Source of the DNA: Ischnura elegans
Taxonomy: Eukaryota; Arthropoda; Insecta; Odonata; Coenagrionidae
NCBI RefSeq assembly: GCF_921293095.1
Contig: NC_060257.1
Span: 60,486,968-60,550,967, forward strand
Direction of reading: 5' to 3'
Length of the DNA: 64,000 nt
Both the position numbers and the translations under genes were made by a program. Positions 25,199 to 37,800 of this stretch are shown piece after piece. Position 1 is the first letter of the stretch. Each line of letters begins with the position of its first letter. Under the pieces are notes generated by a model, which was not told the origin of the DNA, searched no databases, and was given only the letters and a program-made list of their open reading frames with translations.

Positions 25199-26111
25199 AA
25201 TTACTTGATAAATACAATAACGATTGCTTTAAACGAAAAGGAAAGTCAGAAACATGTAATTAAAGGGAGTTGGATGAAAGTTAACCCAATACCTTAATAA
25301 CGCTTCGAACATTGAGACAATGCATCAGCACCCACGTGACAATGGCATAAGAACTGAGGGCTAGACAGAATACTTTCCACGACGAACTCAAATATTAATT
25401 TTTATAATGAAGATAGATAAATAAGGCTAAAAAGACCTTGAAAAAAGCACACACTTGATATCTGAACTAACAATTAATTAATAATACGCTAACAAAATTA
25501 AGAAAAAATCATGTAAAGCCTTTGACTAAAAATGAAAGCAACATAACGAATGACTGTGGCTGAAGAATATTTCTACGGAAATATTCAGGTTACTCACGCC
25601 GACTATTCTATTTATTTATGGGACTAAGGAAAACCTTCCAATTAAAAAAATATGATTCCAATGCATTAAAATACAGAAAACGACTTGTTTTTACTTTTTA
25701 GAAGACACCATTATCATACGTTATCGACAAACAATTCTTACAAAAGTTAATTTAAATCCAATCTGTAGCAAATAATGAAAACAAGTGGAAAAGGTGATTG
25801 GAGATTCATTTCACATTCGAAAACTCATATCAACCTAAATCACATTTCTCAAAAAACCCCAAGGTGGTGCCATATCAGCAGAATGACATAAGTCTCGGCA
25901 GAAAGAAAATAAAGATGAGATAATGGATCATATCCATTTAACGTGTTAATGGAAGACAAATCAAAACATGGGAAAAATCGACAGCACTCATGGATTTCCG
26001 GAATATCAAGTGTTTTAAAAATTTAAATCCATTTCACTTAAGCACAAGGTGATATGGCAGTATTTTTTATTCTTAACATCCTCCATCACCCTGGCCATAC
26101 AAAAACATGGG

Positions 26112-26580
26112 GAACTAAAAGTACCATTATCAAGCAAAGAATACATAAAGGTTTCCTAACAACAAACGCGTGGAGAGGTGATACACTATCATCTGGTTAC
26201 GAACTTAAAAAAAAATAAAATTAAATACTTCGAACGTAAATTAAGGTCGTCTCATTTTCAAAATCATATAGTACTAAAACTTATCATAATCAAGCAAAGA
26301 ACACATTAAGGTTTCCTAACAACAAACGCGTGGAGAGGTGATACTACACCTCCTGGTTACAATTAAAAAAAATCAATCAATTATTTCTAATGCATTATGG
26401 CCGTCTCATTTTCAAAAAACATTTAGTACTAAAAGTATAATAACCAAGCAAAGAAAACATTAAGGTTTCCTAGCAACAGAGGCGTGGAGAGGTAATCACC
26501 CTCACCTGGTTACGGATTTAAGAAAAAAATTAATATTTCGAAGGCATTATGTACGCCTCACTGTTTAAAAACAAGTTGCA
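26112..26580 (+). repeat. Tandem repeat, about 155-160 bp period, three units
   Basis: CAAGCAAAGA begins units at 26131, 26291 and 26445. Each continues with AGGTTTCCTA, GCGTGGAGAGGT, CTGGTTAC and a tail with GTCTCATTTTCAAA. Units are well matched, with indels mostly in A tracts. No open frame. Confidence 0.75.
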
Positions 26581-29261
26581 AGGGTAATTAGTACCTACAT
26601 GGGAAGCGTAAAGACTAATTTAAAGAAATACCATGGCTCGAGGAAGAATAATAGACAGCTTTAAAGCGCACGCAGTAAGGAGCAGCAAGATGACTTAAAG
26701 GCGATGGGATAATTTGATTTAATACGAGATTAATGCGGTATCTAGAATGGGAATTATTAACACACACCTACGAACGAAAATTGGCCTTTGAAGTAAGTTT
26801 CTAGCCCATCTATTAAACGAAGATGCCATAAATACATTCCAAGGAGACGCGAACCGAAGCAGTGAATAGCTTCCATGGCGGCACAGAGAATATGGATTAC
26901 CTTACAACGAAGCGGGGACTCCGGAGGATATTCCTCGGAGAATTAAAGACATGTATGTTCAAAACGCATAAGCACAGTATAATAAATCGGTGAAATATAA
27001 ACTAGCTCAGAACTACGATAATAATTACCGATTTTACTTCTTTCACCTTAAATTACTGATCGCTTCACAAGACACAACAACCTTTGCATTAAATATCATA
27101 TATGAACTTAGTTCGGTATATTTACGAGAACACCACACTTATATATCAGTACCTCGGAGGTAAGGAACAATATTTCCGTTTTCCTAATTTTTCAGGAGAG
27201 CAGTGTTAAGATTTTTTTATGCAACCAGTAATTACTACAAGGTTAGGTAACAAGTTTACAACAGTTTTATATCGCGATGTTATTGGTATAATAACCTAAC
27301 CTCCTAGTAATAACTAGTTTATTTTTTAACCTAAAAATGCTATCCTGAAAAATTACGAAAACGGGCATAGTGTCCTTTACCTCCGAGGTACAGATATAAA
27401 ACTGGAATAATCCGCTCCAAGGTACTTTCAACATATTCCGCACGATCAAAACAGCAGTTACAGAATTTTGATGATTATTCGTTCCAAAAATAAATTCTTG
27501 GCCACATAAAAAGCGAGAAAATAATGGACATGGAAATGGTAAGGTGGACGATTAAGTCACCTTTTGAAAAGTTATATTGCTTTGACTATTGGCATTTGGA
27601 ACGTGACCTCTTGACATCTATAGCTCCCTCTCTCTTTGCTAAATAATTTCTTTAATGAGCACTCTTGTGCCAAGCAAAAGTTAAGATAATTAATGCTGAA
27701 TAATAGAATATTATTATCAAGAGAGAAAGGTACTTTTATTTATTCTGAGAAACGAAGGAAATAAATAACAGAGCGATTTCTTCTCATTAACATTACGCAT
27801 ATAAATTTTAAATTCGAATGGAATAAAATTATTCCTGATGCCCTCGAGACATAAGAAGTTTGATTAACTACGACACCCAAAGGCGAACTTCCTTTTCTTA
27901 GAAGCAAAAGAAAAATATTTACGAGTTATCACCAAGATATCAGTGACATAGAAACAAACTGTGTCGTAGAAAACAGTTTAGACCGAAGTAGTTACCGAGG
28001 TGCTTCCATTATCGATGCAGCCTTACTAAGCACACCAAACGTTGCTTCGCCATCGTACGAAAGCGAATACCTTAAAGGTGGCTCTACTGTTACCGCACAA
28101 ATACAAAAAAACACTCCCATTATTCCTAATATTATTTCCAACTGTTGCAAACATTGAAAAAAAAACTTTATTTCATACACGACGTGGATGCCTACAAAAA
28201 TTATGAAATAAAGGATATCCCGAAAAATATGGCACAATTATATCTTACAACTGACGCTTTATCGTGCATTTTATGCGTACTGACATTTGGTAAACTCCAA
28301 TGATAGCATTCCTTATCTAATAACTTGGAAAGTAGCACGTTGAAGAGACAGCGATTCATTTGTATCGTATTTCCTGCGTCATAACGCATGCTACTTACAT
28401 CACTTTGTTGTAGTAAATAAATCAATAAATCGACAACAACCATACAATGGGATAGCTCAAATTCAACCGATGAATTACGGGCAGTTAAGACTGTCATTTC
28501 CTGCAGTATTATCTCCCACTGGCCGATACATACCTTTGATTCCGTCTCAGGACCTCTGAGATCGCTAATACGTGTTTGTTGACCATGGGAACTCGATTTT
28601 CTTCAACTACGAAGGCGAGGTATGTTTTGAACGAAAGGGAATGCACAAGCGTACATTTTTACCATGGAATATGTGAACTATTAACAGGGCATTCGACAAC
28701 TGCTTGTCATTAATAAAACGTAACTGTTATGGAGATCAAATGATACCTTGAAAACCCGCTTCACTCAACTGGTCGGTAATAACGATCAAAGCGTTTTAAG
28801 TTAAGAGAAACGAAAAGATATTCAAGTGACCGGGATATTCAGTTTTAGGCCTCTTTTGAATCTTTCCCTACCATATTTGTATGGTGATGATGATTTGTGA
28901 TAAAATGATGTCTAGAGGTGTGAGAAAAAATATTGGTAGTGTAAGGACTATGTATGATACTCGGCGGAGATTTAACCATCAGACAGAGCCTTATTTTAAG
29001 TAAAACTTTAAATCCTTCTTTTAAACTTTTCCAAGTACTAATCCTTACCTAAAGTAGATTTATTCTCTCTCTTTGTGCGTAAAAAAATCATTTATAATAT
29101 TGATATCGAAATACAACGCTGAGCCCTATATTCCGAAAAGGCGTTACTCTTTTCTAAAAGGATCAATTAGGATAATTTCAAGACCACTTGATTTTCTACT
29201 TCATTTTGTGAATTAAGAGGCCGTAGAGTTTAAATTCCCACCAGTATTACAAAATGCAGAC
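26581..29261. other. No certain gene
   Basis: A possible decayed coding stretch on the - strand at 28640-28200 is discussed among the rejected items. The rest is AT-rich with no feature recognised. Confidence 0.4.
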
Positions 29262-29330
29262 GACAGGATCGAACCCAAAACCTTGAGCGTGAAGGCCAAA
29301 CAACACAACACACCACGGAAGCAAATCAGA
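29262..29330 (-). repeat. Degraded tRNA-like SINE head
   Basis: The - strand reads CGTGGTGTGTTGTGTTGTTT, then GGGTTCGATCCTGTCG in tRNA-like spacing. It is only a partial cloverleaf. Confidence 0.3.
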
Positions 29331-29601
29331 GGACCTTAGGCTCAGTCGTGTGGATGCCATTAGGGCGACTACATGAAAAGGATCGAAAAGTGATTCTCAA
29401 CAGGTTGCAGGCACACTGTCATTGGGGGGGCATCCTCAGCTAGGGATATTCACCGGCACATAACGTTGGGAGGGGTTTTAAAGACATAGCCACTCACACT
29501 CCACTGACACAATTTGAAATTATTGACACACAAATCATGGGAAAAAATGCGATAGGTACAAACCTTTTTTCGATGTCTGAATTAATTGAGAAATTAGGTA
29601 A

Positions 29602-29755
29602 CTGATTTGTGAATGAAAAACTTCGAAGTTTCGATAAACTGTATCATATTCATAGGACTGGCTGGTCCTATGAATATGATACAGTGTATCGAAAGTAGTT
29701 AGGAAAATAAAGTTCCAAATTGTAGAAACAGCAAAGTTTTTCATTCACAAATCAG
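29602..29755. repeat. Inverted repeat with a 28-bp near-perfect core
   Basis: Inner arms (29631-29658, 29665-29692) differ at one base around a 6-nt loop. Outer arms (29602-29623, 29734-29755) share CTGATTTGTGAATGAAAAAC. The right side has about 40 extra bases. Confidence 0.75.
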
Positions 29756-30698
29756 TAAGATGGATTTCTACAACGTGAACGCCTCTACTATTCAGTGCAT
29801 ATTAGGTAACTTCTTAACAATGCATTAACTGGCACTGACATATTGTCTAAATCTAATCCCAAAAAAAAACTAGGTCGGTGTAGCTATGAAATTAATGTGG
29901 ATTTTAAAAAATTAGGTTTTAGTTTGTTTTTAAAGCACATATGTAAACTCCATGCCCGTTTTAATGTTGACAGGCCAGGGTCTCGTCTGCTCAATGCCAT
30001 TTTATAGTCCTATGACTATTATTATTAGGACAAGGATTAGGCCTAATCTTTCCTTTCTGCATCTCAATGCAATTTCCTAGGTCTAGAACCGAGGTCGGTT
30101 AAGATTAAAATGGAAATGGATTTCACATTTGTCAAATACTAGAGATCAACAACTTCCATAAAGGCTGAGGCGATTTCTAGTATTTAATGTTGTAGTGATA
30201 AAATACAAGTAAACCAAGCATATTCAGAAATGATTATTAAAAATATTCCATTTGTGGCAATAAATTCGATTTCCCTCATTTAATCTAAAAATTTAAGGAC
30301 GAAGTAGATCTTCCAGTAGGCATAGACGATAGTTTTTTTTCAAATCCTATGATAAAATCAACAATTTTACGTGCGTAAGAACACAGGTATAAGAAATAGA
30401 AAAGACGTTGGGATGAGTGAATTGTTAATTGATCCCCTATCACAAGCCAGTCGCGGATAACTTTCGAGGATTATGCTCTGGGCAGTGATTGGCTGAAAAA
30501 ATCCATGCCGAATACGGATGGATGACGACATTAATGACTATTCTCTATAAAATTGGAAAAAATTAAACTTAACCTTTCTATTAATCATTCCAACTCAATA
30601 GTACCGCGAAGCGTGAAAGGTCCTGCTGAGCGTTCTCCATTCATCAGTACTAAAATAATCTTTACCTCCTAAATGGACGTCTGGACCATAGACACACG

Positions 30699-30772
30699 TA
30701 TGCCTAAAAATGTTAAAATTTTAAAATATTCTGTGTACAGAATATTTTAAAATTTTAACATTTTTAGGCATA
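30699..30772. repeat. Perfect 74-bp palindrome
   Basis: TATGCCTAAAAATGTTAAAA and onward is mirrored exactly, with a central GT as the only unpaired bases (36-bp arms). AT-rich. Confidence 0.85.
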
Positions 30773-31522
30773 GAGGTTCCCGTTTCCTGAAACTTACGCT
30801 TTCGTCTTGAAAATTTCTGGAAATTGTAATTAAAGAAACTTTTTTTTTCTAAATAGTACTCACACTCTCGCTTTGCCAGCCCTGTTTTTTCCTTTAATTA
30901 TTATTTGCTTGAAACTTAACGATACCACCTTGAAAAGTTCATAAAATTTTAAGGAAATCTTTTTCAACATTGAGCTGTACTTCGAATTATAAAATATCAA
31001 ATCTGGGTAAACACTGAGGTAAAATTTTCAAATAGGAGAGACAAGAATGGCTGGCTAGGGCCTATTCTATTTCTCTGAAAAATTGAACATGATAATGACG
31101 TATTTAGCCAAGAAAACACCGGTCGAGAGAAGTGATGCATCCTCTAACAAATAAAACTCCTCTCACTGACGTATTTCCAAAGAAATTTCGCGATGGCAAT
31201 TTCTCTTCGTAAGTTTCGCTTTATAAAAAAACTCAATTTCTTCGCTTATCACGCACGATTGATCATAACGAGCATAGGGAGGCAAGGGCTAAAATTTTTA
31301 ATAGAGGGCGAAAAAGGAATGAAAAGGGAAAAATGTATTATCATTCTCTATTGAGTGACCTTCCCGGTAGAGGCGTGCAATATAAGAGGTGACATCATAG
31401 ATCTTTTATACAGATGAAAGATCTATGGGTGACATAGCGTATACAAAAGGTGGACGACAGAAATGTCCCAGTCCATTACGTATTACGGCACCGCAATCGG
31501 TCAAGAAATACGGTAAGGCTGA

Positions 31523-31739
31523 AGGCCTGTTTACACGATGAATTAACACAAGCGAGTTAAGATGTGAATGCATAAACGATTTTGGTGGAGCGGAACGGAA
31601 CATGTACGAAAGCATGAACCAAGTTACAACAGGTTCTATTTTCTGTTTATACATTATTCGCACAAGTCGAGTGGTTTTCCTTATTTCACGCGTTCATACA
31701 TTTAGACATTGCGGGATAATGTACCGTGTAAACAGGCCT
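31523..31739. mobile_element. MITE with GGCCTGTTTACACG termini
   Basis: AGGCCTGTTTACACG at left and CGTGTAAACAGGCCT at right are perfect inverted repeats about 215 bp apart. No long frame inside. The target duplication is unclear, so the superfamily is left open. Confidence 0.65.
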
Positions 31740-34382
31740 CAGCAGACTGAAATAAATGCGTATCAAAACGTTCACATGACGTCGAGTGACGACATGATCA
31801 TTTCCTAGCGGTAGATGGGCACCGTAGAGACAACCCAGTAATTAATTATCACCTTATGAGAAGAAAGTTCACAGGGAGGGAACGAAATAAAGATTTCGCG
31901 CAAATCGGACACAAAATCACAATTCCAACACACGCCCAAGCTTGGCTTGCCTCCACTGGATAATACGCAGAAGTCATAGAGGAATATTAAAAGCATCGCA
32001 TGGGCGTGGAAGGTCGATACGTACTCTTCAAAGCCAACATTGCATTCCGCCTTCGCGATTATTTTTTGTCATCGTTGCCTAGCAAAACAAACCGAGATTC
32101 ACCAAGTCGCAATCCCCTCGCAGCTTTAATTGCTCGATTCCCCTTTAACATAGCATCTATTTCTGTCAGCCATACTTGCTCAATTAAAAACAAAGAAGGT
32201 TTGGAAGGAATTAGCAAGTCACTCCACGGAGAGGTGGGCGAATAATATACAGATGTCTTCGTGAGGGAATACAGGTCGCGTTGGGTCGAATGGAAAATCA
32301 ATTTTTTTATTATTTAAAACCAGGATATTTGGTACCATACAATTCACTCAGGGGTGATAAGGATAAGGGTATATTTCACCATAACATCAAGGAAACACTT
32401 CCAATTCTCGAGACAATAATTCTGCTTCCAGAAAAATAAAAAAGGATCCGGAAGTCGTCCAGAACAAGGCCACTTTGACGGTTCACAGTGTAACTACCTA
32501 AGTAGTATCATAGGGGAACGTTGAGCTAGAACTATTCGATTTGCAGCAGCACATAAGTACACCACCAACTTTGCACACTCAACCACAACACCATTTGGGG
32601 AAATTAACACCGAGGCAGGCGTTTCAAGATATACTTAATTGACAAAAAAAAATTACAGAGGAAATTCTCCAACTCCGGCACAGAACCGCAAAGCGCTAGT
32701 AACACCTTATCAGAAAAGGGGTTTGAACGCAAAAAGAGGAAGTTGCCTCACTCAAGAAACCACAACGCTGTCACGCTTACGAGAGAAGTTTTCTTGGTGA
32801 AATTTTTCATGGATGATCTTATCCCTGCGGAAAAATATTCTACACGACCGAGGAAGGCTCCAAAAATGTTGACTGCAGCGATGCGCATCACATATGCTAC
32901 CTATTATCACTCGGAAGTAACGATAAAATTGATTGCAAGAACTAGGAATAAGACAAAATAGAACGACTCCTTCAGATTGAAAAACAAAACATTCGAAAGA
33001 GAGAATGAGGATAGGAACACTGATTTCAGATAAGAGTAAATATTCAAAATGTGCATTAGAAATGACAATGCCAACCCAAAATTTCATTCGGAGGAGAATA
33101 AAGTCAAACATCACTCCCAGATGAAGTGTTAGTACCATCGCAGAATCACAAACAGGTACAATGAGCTCAAAAATGCTTTCGGATGCATGTAACTTATCTT
33201 AAGATCCTCAGTATGAGTCTCAGATACTGTTACGAGGAAACATTCTTTCAGTACAGAGGTATAGATTATATAGTTGCATGCAGCAGAAGAAACCTTCAAC
33301 ATCCAAGCCACTCAGCTAACTAACTACCCACACGTTCAAAAACGATATATAAAAGGGAATAAAAGTGGTGGTGGTAGGCATTTGGAAACTCAAGTGAGCT
33401 AGATGGATATATCAAGCTTAAAAGTGTTAAGGATCAATTGCAAAGCCCTTTAGAGTCTACAAGATAGGTAGTCTACAGCCAATAGAGGACTGAAAAAAAG
33501 TGTGCGACACGAAAAAGTGGGGGCAACACTTCACAATATCTATCTGCCAGGAAATGAAATTAGCAATTTATGCCGGTAAAAACACAAATAAATATACCTT
33601 CATGCATGGTCTATCGAAACAAAAAAAATGCCAGCAAATGAAGAGGTACCCCCACATGTACAAAAATGTATCTGGGCCTATGTATACCTACAGAGTATAT
33701 CCTCAGTCCAGATATGGACCTGGACACTCCATTGGCTGAAATTAAAGGAAGAAAAATATAATTTAGGATTTCCAGACGGTGACAGACTATGGTTGAGTTC
33801 CAATTAAGGCTTCCAAGCACTATATTATTGGATGCAGTCATTAATGATTGCCTAAGTACTACTCACGTATCATTAAGAAGCAACCGATCGAAATAAAAAG
33901 TAATTCCCATTCAATATGAATCAAAAGAAAAATAAACTAAATATCCTATGCATCCCTAAGAACATTGATTAGCTATCGTTTGACTCCACGGAAGCGCGAA
34001 TTCTTTCAAAAAACACGACACCAGCATTCAGATAAATTTAATTGGCCAATTTACCTGTGGCACAACATAGCAAATTTCTAAACTATTCATCACTAGTAGA
34101 GATCGAAAACAGATAGCAGAAAACGCTTGATCACAAGTTGACCAATATTAAGGCCTTGCACAGCAAAATAAACACTGGCATAACCCTTAAAGTATCTTTA
34201 TTAAATGTCATTACCAATTTTGCGAGTACAAAAGTAATATTGACCATAAATAGGATATGCAAACACATGAGCCCCAAAAAATTCTGCTCACGGATGGGTC
34301 CTTTATTCCCTGAATCAACACAGGTTACCGTACACCTAACACCTGTAAAACATTAACGCTACGTAAAAGTATAAATTCTTAC
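31740..34382. other. No gene recognised
   Basis: Downstream exons of the putative divergent gene could lie here, but I found none. The - strand 128-codon frame at 33138-32752 is hydrophobic and shows no motif. Confidence 0.4.
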
Positions 34383-34442
34383 CTCGACTTCTTCTTTGAC
34401 TGGAACACGTTGCCATGGGTCTGCCAAAAGGGCCAGCGGCAT
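34383..34442 (-). CDS. Putative first coding exon of an unidentified gene divergent from PSMG1
   Basis: On the - strand an ATG with G at -3 (34442-34440) opens 20 codons, MPLALLADPWQRVPVKEEVE, to a strong donor GAG|GTAAGA at a codon boundary. The frame is also open for about 24 codons upstream, to a TGA, so the true start could be different or the exon could be internal. The residues look protein-like, and VKEEVE resembles a sumoylation-type motif. I do not recognise the protein and found no further exon; downstream exons would lie below 34383. The head-to-head position beside PSMG1 supports a real transcription unit, but the exon is short and unproven. Confidence 0.35.
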
Positions 34443-34752
34443 ATCTGTTATAATTTTACACTTATGTTCCTTGATCCACTCCACGACATACACATCCGTC
34501 TTAGCCGGATATCCAGTTCAAAATGGCGAGCGGATTGCGCATTACGTTATTATTACGGTGACATCTGAGGGTGAAAAAAATAATCACGTAACACCTGTTG
34601 CGGCTTTTTATTGTATTTGGTGGTAGGCATTTCATAAGTATTCTTGTGTTGAAGCTTTCTCGTGCTCAGGATACTATCTGGATGTTCCCTAATGTCATAT
34701 TGATAATTTGTTTATATCGAATAATCTTCTAATGTGGCAGCCCTGAGTAAAC
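34443..34752. promoter_or_regulatory. Candidate bidirectional promoter between PSMG1 and a divergent exon
   Basis: This 310-bp interval separates the PSMG1 ATG (+) from a putative divergent ATG (-, 34442). It is unique-looking sequence without the repeats that crowd the flanks. No TATA box is obvious. That it drives both genes is inferred from head-to-head spacing alone. Confidence 0.4.
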
Positions 34753-34847
34753 ATGGCCTCCTATTTTGGTGAAGTATTGGAAACGTCTTCGAGAGCTTAC
34801 GATGGGGATTCTGATGATGACACAGAGCTGAATGATGCCCTGAAAAG
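34753..34847 (+). CDS. PSMG1: PSMG1 coding exon 1
   Basis: It runs from ATG to donor AG|GTAAGT and ends in phase 2. It encodes the FGEV start and the acidic segment ending DALK. Confidence 0.88.
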
Positions 34848-37800
34848 GTAAGTGTTGTGTTCTGGTATTGTTTTTGGATGGAGATAATCATTCTAAATTG
34901 AAATTGTGTATTCCAGGGATTATGAAATTTCATGGATTACCGGTGATCGTCCTCAAGACGTCCAATTATTTTTGATTGCCGTAGGAAAATGCTGTTGTGG
35001 TAGGTGACAGTGCACTTATTATTCTACATAAATACCCCTCTTGTCTCTGTTATACTGTACTGACCTTAATATTTTGGTTTTGTAGCATATTCTGCCTTAC
35101 TTCGCCAGAAGTCATCACCTGAACTGATAGCCAAAATAGTCCAAGTTCGCCCAGAAGATGCCAAGGAAGAAACTACCTCTCGATTTAGGAAAGAAGAGCC
35201 TTCTTGTATATATAGGTTGAAAGGTGGAATTCTCTTATGTGAAGTCAGCCCCGATGTGCAAGTCATTCATGCTAACCGCTTTACATCCAAGGTAAAATAA
35301 ATTCTGAAGCTTGGTTTTTCTGTGGTACAATCATGTACGGATTGCAGGCGAAGTTAGCTTGCTTATTTATTTTTTTCACGATCAAGTACTTCTGCGTTAA
35401 TATCCTTCTGAGACTAAAATACCCTTCAAATAATGTTGTGTCCATAACAGTGTACTATGTTTGAGCGCTTTTGTGTTCTGAGATAAACAACTCGTCATAA
35501 TGGCCTATTTCAGATTCATGAATTGCTGCTAGCTTCAAAGGAAGTAATTTTATTAACTTCCTTAACTTCCAATCGGTATGCATCATGGAAAGCTCTGAGT
35601 CCGCCATTTATCAAAGCATTACCTAACAGCACTCACACTATTAGAAAAAAAGAAGTATTGGCACCTCTGCTGGAGGCTCCAAATATTGTCACGGGAGTGG
35701 CAGCTTCAGGTGATGTATTATTGTCGCATGGTGTAATTTCCAATTCTCTTTTTGTTAAACTCTATCGTCTTAAAGCATGAACGGTTTCATCTCGTTTATC
35801 TTTTCATGCTGTTATAATTTGTGCTAATATTCTTTATGCATCCAATGATTGTTTGGTAATGAAGTGGTATTTATGTTAACCTCACATTCATCTTTCTTGC
35901 CATTAGTGTTCACGCACTTTATTTTACCCTAACCCTATTGGAAAAAATCAATGGGAAAAAATTCAATTGAAATGTTCCATTGAAAAGTGACAAATTTCAA
36001 TGGAACAGTTCAATTGAAAAAATTACAAATACAATAAGGCATCCAATATGGTAAACTTATTATTAGGTAGAATATACTTAACATCTAAATTTCACGAATC
36101 CCGAATTCTGAATAAATAAAACATGTGAACAAAAATTAAAGTTGAAATATTTTTAGAAGCAGTGTCATGAAAACTTTAATTGGGCTTTTCCACATCTTAC
36201 ATCACTTCTCACAATCATGAATAGTTATCGAAAATCTGTATAGTTTTGCCATGATTATCAGAACAACAACTATACCATGAGAGCCACATCTTTTACCAGT
36301 TCAAACAACGTTGAATAGTTGTCGAAAAGAAGACGTTTTTCCGCGATTAGCGATAACAACTTCACCAACAAATATCTCACACGTCTTTATCTAAGAAAGG
36401 CTTCTTTAAAATACTGATAAATATACTTCTGGTTTGACATGAAGCCAACATAACGTGTTTTTCACAACAGAAACATGTCACTCATGTTTATACAAGAACA
36501 CGGGAATTTCACTTCACACAAACAAACCTGCGTGATACACACTATTCCGACAATGCTAGTAGTTTTTTGTCGGCGACGTAACGCATGTACGCATAATTAA
36601 GTTATATAAATATGCTTACATTTTAAACACAAACGTTAGTATTACCAGTCAAAAAACTGAAGGCAAACGATACATTACTAAATGAACACACTATAGCACA
36701 ACAATCACATCAAGACTTCCACTATATCGCGGAAGAAACACACGGATGACCTAAAACAACGCTGTGGGGATCAAGCACAGGTTAAATAACAACAATACTA
36801 AATAGTCTTTTCTCCACAAGCAAAAAATTAACCACAACTGACCACAACAACCATGTGCACGTAAACATATGAATAACGGTATAACGGTATTTTTGATTTC
36901 AATTGAGCATTTGAGATTTCAATGGAGTATTTGAGATTTCAATAGGATATTTGGGAATTCCATTGAAAATTTGAGAATCCAATGGAATACTTGAAAATTC
37001 AATTGTATCTTTTCTTCGAATTCCATTGAATTTCCTAATATTCAATGGAATATTCGTATTTTCATTTGTAAATTTGAAAATCCAATGGAATTTTTGGATA
37101 TTCCATTGAAAACAAGGAAATTCCATTGAAAATTGGCATTTTCAATTGATTTCAATTGGAATTTTCAATGGAATCGGCTGATTTTTTCCAATAGGGAATA
37201 TAATTCTCCCTTGACTCTGCATTAAATTCAATAGTCAATAACGTTGACTAAGGTGTGCTAGGTCCTCCACTCAATTTTCCTATCAGCTTGTACTCCTCCC
37301 ATACATTGATACAAACATTTTGTCTCTACAGTCTGAATATCTCTCTATAATTTTTAACCTGGTACTGAATATCTGCCTAATTATTTTTACCCTCTCAATT
37401 AATAGCTAATACTTTGCATGTTGGAAATTTTAGGGAGTGATTAGTTTTCCTTGAGGTAATTTATTAATTCCTTCCTCTTTTGAAGATCTCAAGGAATTTA
37501 GTAAACCTTATTTTATTTTTAACCCTGCCTAAAGCTATCCTGTCATCTTAGGAAGAATAGGGATTTGAAAACAATTTTTTACCACCAGTAGAATTATTTA
37601 ATATTAATAAATTCAGTGTTAGATAATTAGTGTGCTTAATATATATCTACTTCTTTCTTCTAATGCTAGTAATCGATTTTCCTATTGGAGGAGTTCAGTG
37701 TCATTACTGAGAATTGTTAGGTTCAACATTAATAATGTAAACATTCTCATGAGATAAATTTTCTGCATATACCTGCAGCATATTTTGTGGTAAATATGGT

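Noticed and set aside
26112-26580. CRISPR-like direct repeats.
   Set aside because: The units are whole-unit tandem repeats of about 157 bp with no unique spacers, in a eukaryotic sequence.
28200-28640. A - strand stretch that reads FVVEENRVPMVNKHVLAISE, then after a break EMTVLTARNSSVEFEL and LLIYLLQQSD before a GTAAGT, faintly like a BTB-type domain.
   Set aside because: The only join between the two parts would need a 33-nt intron or a frameshift, upstream stops are close, and the similarity is only an impression. It may be a decayed gene fragment but cannot be supported.
36899-37126. 75-codon - strand frame rich in repeated FNGI/IPL words.
   Set aside because: It is translation of the short ATTCCATTGAA motifs at the TIR element's end.
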